The notes under the pieces are model-generated. The model was not told where the DNA came from and searched no databases. It saw only the letters and a list, made by a program, of their open reading frames with translations. A DNA stretch of 64,000 nucleotides from positions 900,001 to 964,000 of the forward strand of contig CAUEEP010000724.1 in the NCBI GenBank assembly GCA_958450365.1. Reading direction: 5' to 3'. This document shows, piece after piece, positions 11,331 through 22,487 of the stretch (position 1 is the stretch's first letter; each line of letters starts with the position of its first letter). Made by a program: the position numbers and the translations under genes. The stretch comes from Mesorhabditis belari (Eukaryota > Nematoda > Chromadorea > Rhabditida > Rhabditidae).

Positions 11331-11516
11331 TGGTTTGTAAAATATTAGGTTGGCAAAAAAGAAATGAGCGTTGTGTTTGTTGATTTGTATTTTATTCACA
11401 GTAAAAGATTTTTTAAAATAGTTTATTCTATTGGAAAGAGCGTGTTCTTGCGCATCGTTTGATATATAATTTTTCTATGTTGACTTTGTTTTTTTACAAG
11501 AAAGAGTGTTTAGAAA

Positions 11517-12536
11517 ATGTCGGACCAAAAATTTCGCTTGCGGGCCTGGTTGTGATATGAATTTAAGCAAGGCAAATCGGCTGCTGAAGCTCATCGCGCT
11601 CTATCTCAAGTGTTTGACGAAGATGTTCTATCTGAAAGTCAGTGTAAACGATGGTTCCAGCGCTTCCGAGACGGCGACGAAAGCTTGGAAGACCAAAAAC
11701 ACGGGAGTCGACCTCAAGTCATCGAGAACGACGCATTGAAGGAAGCCATTGAGTCGGATCCACGCCAAACCACTCGCGACCTGGCAGAACAGTTCGGCTG
11801 CACTCATGCCACCATTGAGAACCATCTGCATGGGATGGGCAAGACGAATAGATGCGTAAAATGGGTACCGCATAAGCTATCCGCCGCAAACAAGGCGACA
11901 CGCATCGCAATCGCCGGAATTCTCGCTCACCGCGCCAAGAACAGTGGGTTTTTCGACTCCATTGTTACGTCGGATGAGAAGTGGATCCAATACGACAACG
12001 CAGCAAGAAAGCGGCAGTGGTTGGACCCCGGTGAAGCTCCAAAACCGACTACAAAACCGGACATCCACGGAAAAAAGGTGATGCTTTGTGTTTGGTGGAG
12101 CAGTAAAGGCCTGGTGTACTTTGAGGTTCTGGATTCGGGTCAAACAGTTACGGCGAACCTCTACCAAGGCCAATTGGACCGCGTGGACCAGGCGCTGCGA
12201 CGTCAAGGTGTGGATACGGCGTCGACAAAATTCCTTCACGACAACGCTCGGCCGCATGTCGCAAAAAACACCCAGCAGAAAATTGAAGAAATGGGCTGGG
12301 AAGTCCTGCCTCATCCGCCATACAGCCCAGACTTGGCGCCTTCCGACTACCATCTGTTCCGATCAATGCACCACTCCTTGGCCGAGAAAAAGTTCAAGAA
12401 CGGCGACGAGGTCCAAATTTGGGTGTCCAACTTCTTCGAGTCGCAGCCGGTCGAGTTCTTCAAGAAGGGCATCCATTCTCTGCGTGAACGTTGGCGACAA
12501 GTCATTGATGCAGATGGCGAATACCTTTTGGATTAA
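11517..12536 (+). pseudogene. mariner transposase with a single nonsense codon
   Basis: From ATG 11517 to TAA 12536 there is one 339-codon frame interrupted only by TGA at codon 13 (WL-stop-YEFKQGKSAAEA). The paired-domain-like N-terminal half is followed by the DDE core: TSDEKWIQYD (Asp 1), LHDNARPHVAK (Asp 2) and PHPPYSPDLAPSDYHLF (Asp 3), in the DD34D arrangement of mariner. Length matches the family's 340-350 residues. The remaining 308-codon open frame starts at 11610. The least decayed mariner transposase in the window. Confidence 0.85.
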
Positions 12537-12540
12537 TGTA

Positions 12541-13798
12541 TTAGGTTGGTGCAAAAGAAATTTCGGTCGATATAAAATGTTCCTATTTTTTTAATCTGAA
12601 GAGCTTATTTGATGTTCTTTTGTGCATTTGTACTTTTGGATATTTACTTTATTTTCGCATTTTTTCAAAGTCAGAGCTTTCACTTTTTAATTGATTTTTG
12701 CTTTAGATCATGGTGGATCAAAAGTATGTTCTGCGCACGTGTCTTCTCTATGACTTCAAAATGGGCAAAAAAGGCCTGCTGATTCACATCGTGATCTCTG
12801 TTCCGCCTTTGGAGAACAGGTTATCACCGAAAGATCATGCCAGCTCTGGTTTGCCCAATTCCGAGATGGTAATGAATCCCTTGAAGACGAATCGCATGGA
12901 CATCGTGCCACAGCCATCGACAACAATGAATTGGAACAATTAATTGAAGCTGATCCAATGCAAACAACACGAGAACTTGCCAAACATCTCCAATTCAACA
13001 ATTGTACGCCATTTGGAAATAATTGGAAAGACAAATCGTAATGGACAATGGGTTCCACATCAATTGAGTGTTGAGAATCTGGGAGCACGCGTTCCGATCA
13101 GCCATATCTTGCTCCAGAAGTCGAAAAGAAGCCATTTTTTTTGAGAATATCTTGACGATGGATGAGAAGTGGATTCACTTTGATAATACTTCTCGAAAAA
13201 GACAATGGCTGAGCAAAGGCCAAGCGCCAATTCCAACTCCAAAGCCGGATTATCATGGGCGCAAAGTGATGTTGTCTTGCTGGTGGAATATCAATGGACT
13301 TGTTCATTTTGAATTATTAGAGCCCGGAAAAACAGTCGATTCATCTTATTTTATTCAACAACTCAAGAAGGTTGACGAAAAATTTTGCGTGAAAAAGGCC
13401 TAAATCCCTCAACTATCAGCTTTCTCCGTGATAATGCTCCAGCTCACACGGCAAAAACCTCTTGTAAGGAACTAGAGAAGCTAGGATGGAAGGTCTTACC
13501 ACATGCGCCGTATAGTCCAGACTTAGCACCCTCCGATTTTCACCTTTTCAGATCGATGCAACATTCCCTTGAGAATTGCCAGTTTAAGAATGCAAAAGAA
13601 GTCGAAAATTGGGTGACCAACTACTTTGCATCACAGAATCAAGCGTTCTTTGAGAAGGGGATCCGCAATCTGTAGCAACGTTGGAGGGATGTCATAGATA
13701 ATAATGGTGCTTATTGTTTTAAATAAATTGTTATCAAAAAAAATTTTGGATGACATTAATGTTTGTAAAAAAACGAAATTTCATTTGCACCAACCTAG
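12541..13798 (+). mobile_element. inner mariner element inserted in the outer one
   Basis: Left end TTAGGTTGGTGCAAAAGAAA and the inverted right end (GCACCAACCTAG at 13787-13798) are flanked by TA. The plus-strand transposase (ATG 12710 to about 13726) is broken by frameshifts in the HTH region and near 13386 and by TAG within FEKGIRNL-stop-QRW. Core motifs TMDEKWIHFD, LRDNAPAHTAK and YSPDLAPSDFHLF remain. Confidence 0.9.
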
Positions 13799-14080
13799 TA
13801 TTGTTATCTTGTTTTTATAATAAAATAAACTTTTAACGAAAACGCGCATTTCTTTTTCGCCAACCTAATAAAATAGAATGACATGTCGAAAATGTAGATA
13901 GATTTTCGGTAATTCCAAGATAAGTCCCAAAAATAAAAAAGACTGAAGCAGTATTGTAAAGACAGTGAAGACAAAAATTGTACAGAAAGACAAAAAATAT
14001 TGTAAAGGCTTTTGCAAAAACCTTATAGTTGTGGATAAATGCAAATTTTTAACATTAATAAACTGAGAATAAAAACAAAC

Positions 14081-17000
14081 GTGCAAGGACATCCGAGCGG
14101 TTCTGAGAGACATGTTCTTTCTTGAAGTTGCACTTGACATGAGCCACAACCAAGCGGAGATGATGTGGCTTCCTCAAAAGAAAGATTAGAATACGTGCGA
14201 CTGAAAGATGGCATTAGAGGACACGTGGATGTGTTCTGCCAGTCACTCCAAACACCTGAAAGATGGTTCTGTTCTTGGAAAACCGTCAGAAAGGCCTTAC
14301 CACCACTCGGACAATCACAAACCGGTTGTACATCTAAAAAACCTTTTTTTGTAATAGATAAAATTTAGTAATACTGCAAAACGGATTGTTCTCATTTGGA
14401 TCGACGATAACCGGTGGGTCGGACGGTTGAGGTGAAGAAGGGACACATTGACCATCGACTAGACTAAAATAGTTCATTAGATGAGGTTTAAAATTATAAA
14501 ACTCAATTCTTTCAAGACCTTCTGGACGATCTGTTAACATCCACAATTTATACTACCGTATTTACTCTATTAGAACTGCAATATCTCATAGTACTGCAGC
14601 CTCTAATTGTACTGCGCCTTTAGTAGTACTGCAGCCTCTAATAGTACTGCAGCCTCTAATAGTACTACGTCTCTAGTAGTACTGCAGCCTCTAATAGTAC
14701 TGCGCCTCTAGTAGTACTGCAGCCTCTAATAGTACTGCAGCCTCTAATTGTACTGCGCCTTTAGTAGTACTGCAGCCTCTAATAGTACTGCAGCCTCTAA
14801 TAGTACTACGTCTCTAGTAGTACTGCAGCCTCTAATAGTACTGCGCCTCTAGTAGTACTGCAGCCTCTAATAGTACTGCAGCCTCTAATTGTACTGCGCC
14901 TCTAGTAGTACTGCAGCCTCTAATAGTACTGCGCCTCTAATAGTACTGCAGCCTCTAATAGTACTACGTCTCTAATAGTACTGCAGCCTCTAATAGTACT
15001 GCAGTCTCATAGTACTACGTCTCTAATATCAGGTTGGCAACTAAATAATGGCCCTTTTCAGTAAAAACAAAAAATTTATTAACAAGATGAACAAATATCA
15101 ACATCAATCCAAAAGGTATTCTCCGTCATTCTTTATTACTTCTTTCCACTTTTTAGGCGCAACTGGATTCCTCTCTTGAAAAATTCTTCTGGTTGATCGT
15201 CAAAGAACTTGTGCTCTGAAATTCGGACTTCGTCAAGGTCATTGAACTTTTTCTCGGCTAGAAAGTGTTGCATCGATCGAAAAAAGAGGTAATCACTAGG
15301 CCCCATATCCGGGCTGTATGGCGCATGAGGAAGAACATTCCAGCCCAACTCCTCGATTCTCCAATGGAAGTTTTGCCGTGTGTGGTTTTGCGTACCCAGG
15401 GGAAAATGAATTGAAAAAGGGTTCGAGTCCTGGGGAGGGAATTGCTTGATCTACACGATGTAGTAGAGACGAATAGAGTTCTGAATTAACCGTTTGCGGG
15501 CTTTTAAGAACCTCGAAATGCACCAAACCACGAGAACTCCACCACACACAGAGGAGAGTTTTCTTTGAGTGAATATCCGGCTTCGGAGTTGGTTTTGGGT
15601 CTTCGTTTGTGCTAAGCCACTGTAGTTTTCGCGTTCGATTATCATAAAAGATCCATTTTTCATTAGAAGTGACAATGGAATCCAAGAAGCTTCCCTTTTC
15701 GCAAGTTTTAGTAGTATTCCAGCTGTGATAACACGAGTAGCCCTATTTTCTTCGCTCAATTCATCGGGATCCACTTTCCACTGCGTTGCTTTTCCCCATA
15801 TGCACGACGTCGCTTTTTCGTTTGCACTATGCGAAAAGCCCAATCGATCCCCTAGCTCGCGTGATTTTGTTTGACTTGGATCCTACTTTAAAGCTGCCTT
15901 CCAAAATATCGTTCTGCAGAAGTTCGGGTCGTCCTTGGCAAGGCTCATCTTCAAGACTTTCATCCCCTTCCTTGAACCGTCGATACCATCTCTTACATTG
16001 TGTTTCGGAAAGAGCCCTCATCACCAAAACTCGCAATAAATCTCTGGGGGATTCGGCAGCTGTTTTGTCTTGTTTGTAGTCGTACTAGAGACAGACACGC
16101 ATTCGATATTTGAGATCTTCCATTTCTAAACAAAATTATTTGAAAAGTATCAAATCAAGGAAAGTAAAAAACGTATAATAATGCACCAGAAATTCAGTAA
16201 TATTCAATTAACAACAAGCGAGGGTAGATTAAACGCAAAGATTAAAAGATTTTATCAAAAAGGGGGGCGTCCATTATATAAGTTGCCAACCTAATAGTAC
16301 TGCAGCCTCTAATAGCACTGCAGTCTCTCATAGTACTGCAATCTCTAATAGTACTGCATTCTCTAATGGTAAAGGATGAGCTTGAGAAAAGGGCCGGGGC
16401 AAAAAGGAAAAGATCGATCATTTTACAAGCATTGAATGGCAAATGGACCAAAACTCAAAATGGAAACCCGGCTCCTCCACCAATGAAAACATATCTCGAT
16501 TGGGTCTGGACGGCTTGGAGTGAGTCGCCAAGGAACATGATCATTCATTCTTTCAAAAATTGTGCAATTACGATGATTTGGATGGATCGGAAGATGTTCT
16601 CATTCAATGTTTCAAGAAAGATGGTCCAATTCCAGATGGAGCAAAACAACTGGCCGAAGCTTGACTTGACAAGCCTGATAATTGAGCTTGACAATTGAGC
16701 TGACAGCTTGACAAGCCGTCAATTGAGTAAATGATCGTGTTGGAAACATTGCTTTGGATGGTTCTGATGTTTCAGTCTTTGATCGATAACTGCTGCTGGC
16801 TGTTATCTACTTTTTATCTTTGCTGTTATTTTAATAAAATTATATAAAATTATAACGTTTTTAAGTTTTTACATGAAGTTTGATTGATTTAGTAAGTATC
16901 TATTCGCTTTTTTTGGTCGAAAAAATAGCACTGCGAAGTACTAATAGAGTAAATAAGGTAATTTACAAATTACACACTCAAATCCATCTTGACAAATGAT

Positions 17001-20000
17001 CGTTGGGTATCGGTCATCGTTACACGCAGCTGCTTCACCGCAAGCAATCGTTCGAAAAGCGTCACCACTGAAAAGTCTTTGGGTTTTTTGCATTCTTTAA
17101 AATTTGTGTGTTTTTGTTTTTTTCCTTTACGTCATTTAGTGAAAGATGAAAACTATAACTAGAATTTTAGGATTGCAGGAGAACGAGATCTGGAACGAAA
17201 GGGAACCAAATCTTTGAAGAAAAGGAACCAAATCTTTGAAGAAAAGGAACCAAATCTGTAGAGAAAGGGAACCAAATCTTTGGAGAAAAGGAACCAAATC
17301 TTTGGAGAAAAGGAACCAAATCTGTAGAGAAAGGGAACCAAATCTGTAGAGAAAGGGAACCAAATCTGTAGAGAAAGGGAACCAAATCTGTAGAGAAAGA
17401 GGAACCAAATCTGTAGAGAAAGGGAACCAAATCTGTAGAGAAAGGGAACCAAATCTGTAGAGAAAGGGAACCAAATCTGTAGAGAAAGGGAACCAAATCT
17501 TTGGAGAAAAGGAACCAAATCTGTAGAGAAAGGGAACCAAATCTGTAGAGAAAGGGAACCAAATCTGTAGAGAAAGGGAACCAAATCTGTAGAGAAAGGG
17601 AACCAAATCTGTAGAGAAAAGGGAACCAAATCTGTAGAGAAAGGGAACCAAATCTGTAGAGAAAGGGAACCAAATCTGTAGAGAAAAGGAACCAAATCTG
17701 TAGAGAAAAGGAAAGCAACCAAATCCGTAGAGCCTAGTTTACAGGCCTAGTTTACCTGGCTTAGGTTGCAGGTCTAGTTTACCTAGCCTAGCCAAATCTT
17801 TGAAGAAAAGGAACCAAACCTGTAGCGAAAAGGATAAAATCTCTGAAACTCTGTAGAGAAGGAACCAAATCCCTCGAGAGAAGCAAAATTTTTTTCTCCG
17901 ATAAAATTTTAGGATTACAGGGTGATCAAGAATTACTGCAACAACGTCGTATTATGTTATGAGCCCCATTTCACCTTTTGCTTACCTGATTTAATGGTTT
18001 TTGTTTATTTTTCTTATTTTATGGTATGTTTACTAACTTTCAATACATTAGTATCGTTGTTTTCAGGAATGGTGAAAGCGTTTCCACATTGACAATCGAT
18101 CCTTGAGCTCAAGACAATCGATCCTTGGGCAGCGTGTTCAGGCGAGCGAGATCTCAAAGCGCCTGAATCTCCCCAGAAGCCGCGTTTCTCGAACCATTCA
18201 ACGTTATGCAACTCTGGGCACAGTTTCTGATCGATCCAGGGATCTGATCGCCCTGGAAGAGGTGCAAAACGAACAGCGGTTACTCCGGCTAATGTCAAGA
18301 AAGTGCGCGATCGTCTAAGATTAAACCCTAACCAATCGGCTCGAGGAATGGCACAGAAAATGGGTCTGAAGAGAAGCTCCGTCAACACAATCATCAAGAA
18401 AGAGCTGAAAATGAAGCCGTACAAGAAGAATAAATCTCAAATACTATCAGCTGCTGTGAAGGGCAAGCGAAAAGACCGATGTGCCCAACTTTTGCAACGG
18501 TTCAACGAAATCAATCACCACAACATCCCGCTCACCGATGAAAAGATATTTACCGTCGAGGGAATTCTCAACAAGCAAAATGATCGAGTTTGGGCAAAAT
18601 CTCAGCCGAACGTCACCGTATCGCGCAGTTCTCATCCTGCATCGGTGGTGATTTTTGCCGGGATAACCGCCAATGGAAAGACCCCATTGATCTTTGTTCT
18701 TCAAGGTGTGAACGTAAATGCGGTCAATTATTTGGACTTGCTAAAGAAGGAGGTTGTTCCGTGGGATCAACGCCACTTCAAAAATCAAATTTGGACTCAT
18801 CAACAAGATGGTGCGCCGGCTCACAAGGCAAAGAAAGTGCAAGAGTTTTGTTCAAAGACCTTCCCGGACTTCATCTCGGACTGTCGTCGACATTCTGAGT
18901 GGCCACCCAGCTCACCCGATCTTAACCCATTGGATTACTCAGTTTGGAATGTTCTTGAAGCCAGAGCATGTGCAAAACTACATAAAAATATCGAAAGTTT
19001 GAAGAAGGCGCTGATCAGCTTTGATGAGCTTCGATGATGCCTATTTGCTCGATAACGCGTTTCCCAAACGTTTGCAGGCCGGTCTGAATGCCGATGGAGG
19101 CAAAATTTGAATTTAATTGTTAATTTGTTACTGTTATTTGTTGAATAAAGATATTTAAGTTAACTTTTCGAGATGCGTTGCATATTTGGTTAAAAGCTAA
19201 GCCTTTTGTGTGTTGCGGTAATTCTTGGTCACCCTGTAGAGTGAAGATAGATCATTTTCCTTGCACAAAAACCCTTTACTTTCCCCCAACCTGCACGGAC
19301 ATCCCCTTTTTGCTGAAAGACATATCCGTCCTTGAATCTGACGTCCATAGAAGCCACAAGTGAAGTTGGCTTGTACTCTCGTTGTGGTGTTTGCAGTCGA
19401 CGCGTCTCCAGTGCCCGTTTGAAGCCAAACCCAACTCGGGACACAAGCACCAACATTTAACCAAGCTGACCAATAACCTGCAGAGTTCAATTTTGAAAGA
19501 TTTTTTATTAAAAGCTCACTTTTCACTGTCTGAGAACAGCAATTAAATTATGTGATATCTGTTTAATTTTTGTATTGGGTTGATGCAAAAAGTCCTTTCC
19601 GATTTTTTGGGAGAGTACCTTAAATTTGTCGAATTTAGACGTTTTATAGCTCATCCTAAAGCTGAATTCAAGACGGATCGATTGGTAAAAACCGTTTTGG
19701 TTGGTAAAAACCGATTGGTAAAAACCAAAAACGAGAAAAACGAAGGAAAATCGCGAAAAGCGGCGGAAAGGCTATTGATCTGAGGGTCGCTGGTTCGACT
19801 TCCACCGGTGACAATATTTTTCAAAAATTTTTTGCTAAGCTTCGGAAAATGCATGTCTAGGGGTTATTTTTGACGCTGATCACGAAACGCATGTTTTTAG
19901 CCTAGGTTTCTGCACGGAAAACTAACGAAACGTGAAAACAGCCATTTTTTGGCTCTGCCGCCCTTTACTAAAATAGCTGTAAAAGCTTTTAGAAAAGAGA

Positions 20001-20772
20001 TATCTCAAAACGCTTTTTACCAATCGATTTGTCTTGAATTCAGCTTTAGGATGAGCCATAAAACGTCAAAATTCGACAAATTTATGAGACGGAAAGGAAA
20101 AAAAATCGGAAAGGACTTTTCCATCGACCCAATAGGACGAAAGTCCGGTTCAAGTCAGATTTTGGCAGACTAATATTAGGTTGATGAATAGGGAATGGCA
20201 AAGAAAGATTTCCGGAGAGGGGATTGAACTCTGGATCTTCTGGATCTGGATTGCACTCTGGGTCTTCTGGACCTGGATTGAACTCTAGATCTTCTGGACA
20301 AAGAGAAAGGATCTGGACTGAACTCTGGATCTTCTTGACAGACAGATTTCTGAGCAAATTCTGAGCTTCTTGACAGACAGATTTCCGCCGCTTTTCGCGA
20401 TTTTCCTTCGTTTTCCTTCGTTTTTCTCGTTTTTTTTTGTTTTACCAATCGATCCGTCTTGAATTCAGCTTTAGGATGAGCTATAAAACGTCAAAATTCG
20501 ACAAATTTAAGGTACTCTCCCAAAAAATCGGAAAGGACTTTTCCATCAACCCAATAGAAAACGGGGTACGTTAGAAAGCAACTGTATATATTAAATCAAA
20601 CTGACCCGAACTAGACGAACATGCACAATCGGAGACGATCGATTGAACTAAAAGAAAATTTCTCAAACATTTCTCAAAAAAAAGATGGCTTTTATTTCAA
20701 AAACACTAAACCGAACTTACCTAAAAACAGATGAAAGACGAGTAAAATGCTTATTGATGGGAATTTTCTCAT
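14081..20772 (-). CDS. secreted thrombospondin type-1 repeat protein (partial, multi-exon)
   Basis: Minus-strand exons: 20772-20721 (ATG; signal peptide MRKFPSISILLVFHLFL, donor G|GTAAGTT), 19477-19291 (YWSAWLNVGACVP ... GRICLSAKRGCPC), 17067-16974 (GDAFRTIACGEAAACNDD...), 14530-14375 (...VDGQCVPSSPQ...), then a 41-bp intron, then 14333-14081 (VCDCPSGG...; VWSDWQNTSTC ... CQVQLQERTCLS ... GCPC). The two WS.W ... R.CLS...GCPC blocks match nematode TSP1 domains. Phases agree at exons 1-2 and 2-3, where the joint recreates GCPCSG. The 3-4 joint is unsettled (donor T|GTGTAA or TGT|GTAA). Introns contain a long-TIR MITE, the DD41D element, a 22-bp array and the pogo element. Exons after 14081 are not found; possibly 9709-9071. 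Likely a secreted adhesive or matrix protein (inference). Confidence 0.65.
14571..15026. repeat. 18-bp array derived from pogo-like terminal motif
   Basis: Units such as TAGTACTGCAGCCTCTAA with variants TACTGCGCC and TACTACGTC. A second block at 16296-16370 is the other half of the same array, split by the mariner at 15029-16294. The CTCTAATAGTA core equals the terminal motif of the local pogo-type MITEs (TTCTCTAATAGTAGTGCACC). Confidence 0.9.
15029..16294 (-). mobile_element. mariner element inside the 18-bp array
   Basis: Ends TCAGGTTGGCAACTAAATAA and inverted ATATAAGTTGCCAACCTAA are flanked by TA (15027-15028 and 16295-16296). The minus-strand transposase runs from ATG 16123 to TGA 15104 with a TAG at codon 13 and several frameshifts. 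Motifs TSNEKWIFYD (Asp to Asn), KPDIHSKKTLLCVWW and HAPYSPDMGPSDYLFF are visible. Inactive copy. Confidence 0.9.
17203..17727. repeat. 22-bp tandem array
   Basis: About 23 units of GGAACCAAATCTGTAGAGAAAG, with the variant CTTTGAAGAAAA / CTTTGGAGAAAA at the proximal end. It lies in the intron between TSP1 exons at 17067 and 19291. Long minus-strand open frames (Phe/Leu/Ser/Trp-rich) are artefacts of the unit. Decayed units continue to 17880. Confidence 0.9.
17918..19236 (+). mobile_element. Tc1/mariner-superfamily element with DD41D spacing
   Basis: Terminal repeats CAGGGTGATCAAGAATTACT and its inverted copy ending 19236 are flanked by TA. The transposase (about 18097-19110, plus) shows SEISKRLNLPRSRVSRTI (HTH), LTDEKIFTVEG (Asp 1), HQQDGAPAHKAK (Asp 2) and EWPPSSPDLNPLDYSVW (Asp 3), with 41 residues between the second and third Asp. 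Frameshifts: a duplicated GACAATCGATCCTTG near the start, a 17-bp TCTGATCG... duplication at about 18225-18257, and one after DELR; the C-terminus KRLQAGLNADGGKI is in another frame. Confidence 0.9.
19575..20132. mobile_element. long-TIR MITE (about 120-bp terminal repeats)
   Basis: TTGGGTTGATGCAAAAAGTC starts one end; the other end is its inverted copy ending ...CCATCGACCCAA, with TA on both sides. Terminal repeats extend about 120 bp, through GTCGAATTTAGACG and GATCGATTGGTAAAA. The interior holds GGTTCGACTTCC, like a slightly disrupted tRNA B box, after GATCTGAGGGTCGC. It lies in the first intron of the TSP1 gene. Confidence 0.75.
20133..20554. mobile_element. second partial copy of the long-TIR MITE
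   Basis: The right end from about 20395 repeats the inverse of the left arm of the preceding element (through TTCCGCCGCTTTTCGCG and CCATCAACCCAA, TA at 20555). The left part is replaced by GGATCTTCTGGATCTGGA-like 15-bp repeats at 20220-20335. It looks like a truncated or recombined copy. Confidence 0.65.
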
Positions 20773-21245
20773 TATCTAAGCAGCCAAGCCTCTCGCGGAG
20801 AGCCAAAAATTAAATACAAAACGATTTTCAGCGAAAATTCACAAGCTCTTATCATTTATGTGCAAAAAAGAATGACAATGACCTGAAAAAACCATCAAAA
20901 TTTTAATACTTCCATAAAATGCCATAAAATTCCACGAAATTCCGAGTAATTTCAGATTAGGAACGTGAGAACGAAATGCGTTTCATGTGAAAAAAGTTAT
21001 TCTTTGTCGATGTTATCAGTTGAAGTTGTAACCAGTGATTTTTGGTGGTTACCGCTAAAAGAAAGATAGCTAACAAGTCATGTAACTTGTTTTATTCATT
21101 AACTTAGTCAATTTTATCTTTGGAGAACTCTACAACTGAATTTTACAAAAGAAAAAATCATTTTTACCATTGAAAAAAGAAAAACGGAACCAAATCTACT
21201 TAAAGAAGGTGATAGCTGATTCTTGGTCAAAACTCGTCTAATATA

Positions 21246-21765
21246 TTGGGTTTGGGAGAATGAGTCGGCGCCAAACTTTAAAGGGACTTTTTGCACACAT
21301 AAAGCCTTCTTTAAACATACGTTTGATTTCATCAAAAGGATCCATTATTTCTCTACAAAATGACTTTTGAGAGATTCCACAAAGCTTTTCTTTCGTGGAG
21401 TTTATGAACTTCCAAACGCAGCTGGTTAAAATGGCAAAGAGTCCGACTCATCATTTGAACAGTTTCTTTCACATAAACCTTCTTTGGTGTTTATATAAAA
21501 AAGATAGAGCACATTCAATTACTAAAGTTGCCAAATTTGCAGGAAGATCCCACCAATGGTTTTTTCTAGATCACAGTTTGTAGTTTTTGTGAAAAAATGG
21601 CTTTTTCTTGAGCGGAGGCGCTGTTTGAATTTTCTTTTAAATGTCATTTTGTAGAGAATTAGTTAACCATTCTACTGATATCAAACGCATATTACTTGAC
21701 GAAGGCGGCTAGAAGTTTTAGACATTTTTTTGATTTTCGGCGCCGACTCATTCTCCCCAACCCAA
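21246..21765. mobile_element. mariner-type MITE
   Basis: TTGGGTTTGGGAGAATGAGT at the left and the inverse ACTCATTCTCCCCAACCCAA at the right, with TA at 21244-21245 and 21766-21767. The terminal repeats are about 32 bp with a one-base indel. The 520-bp interior has no recognisable transposase. The flanks 20773-21245 and 21766-22400 contain no exon I can support. Confidence 0.75.
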
Positions 21766-22487
21766 TAGCATATAGTAAAAATTGTGTAGGAAGAAATTAG
21801 TTGTTGTGCAGAAAAGTAGCTTTTTTCTGTGAAACTTTATTTGATGCTTTGATTTTGAATCTCTAACTCTCTTGTTCTTCCTCAAAAGATCGTTTGTGTG
21901 ATAAAAAGAGACGGAACCCACTTTGTATTCTTTTTCTTGGGCTTTGAAACTCTGAAACCAACGATTGATTCTATTTATTGATTAGTGATTGCGCTAGATT
22001 CGGAATCGAATATCTAAATAATCATTGTCCCATCGGTTCCCCTCTCACGCACTGCACAGTGGCCAAGATGCACTGCAGGGTACTATTACAGTATTTACGG
22101 TAGGTCTCTTTTCTCAACTCGATACCGAGTTGAAACAGTTCTCTAGTTAGAGAATTTCCATTTTATGTCTCAGTGAAAAGTCGTTCAGTCGTCTTTTTGT
22201 AGTGAAAAGCTTTAAAAAATAAAGTATCTTTGCAAATTTTGCTTTGATTTTTGGTTTGACCGCGTTCACGAACGTTCACGAACCTCCTACCAAAAAAGGG
22301 ATGATCGAAAAGTTCACTTTGAGTGGGTGAGAGACTTTCATCAGTCTGCACGAACAAATAAACCCAAAAAAGAAAGAAAAGAGGGGAAAGAAAAGAGGAG
22401 GAAAGAAAAGACCAAAACTCTATATAAGAAAAGGAAAGTTACTTCTAGAAACACAAAGACTCTCAAAAACCACAAAAGACCACAAAA

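Larger units (their letters stand above)
11345..13868 (+). mobile_element. outer mariner element carrying a nested mariner
   Basis: Left end TTAGGTTGGCAAAAAAGAAA pairs with the right end TTTCTTTTTCGCCAACCTAA (inverted), flanked by TA at 11343-11344 and 13869-13870. A second complete mariner (12541-13798, with its own TA) sits between the transposase stop and the right terminal repeat. Without it the outer element would be about 1.26 kb, the normal mariner size. Confidence 0.9.
14554..16960 (+). mobile_element. pogo-like element with array and nested mariner
   Basis: Terminal repeats TACCGTATTTACTCTATTAG (left) and its inverted near-copy at 16930-16960 are bounded by TA. Near the right end the plus strand (about 16366-16690) encodes a pogo/Tigger-type C-terminus: TYLDWVWTAWSESP, MIIHSFKNC and, one frameshift on, LDGSEDVLIQCFKKDG. 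Most of the transposase is gone, replaced by an 18-bp array and a mariner. It lies in an intron of the TSP1 gene. Confidence 0.7.

Noticed and set aside
12710..13726. Functional inner mariner transposase
   Set aside because: Frameshifts in the HTH region and near 13386 plus a TAG before the C-terminus.
17136..17722. Three parallel 170-187-aa proteins
   Set aside because: Each is a frame of a 22-bp array lying in an intron.
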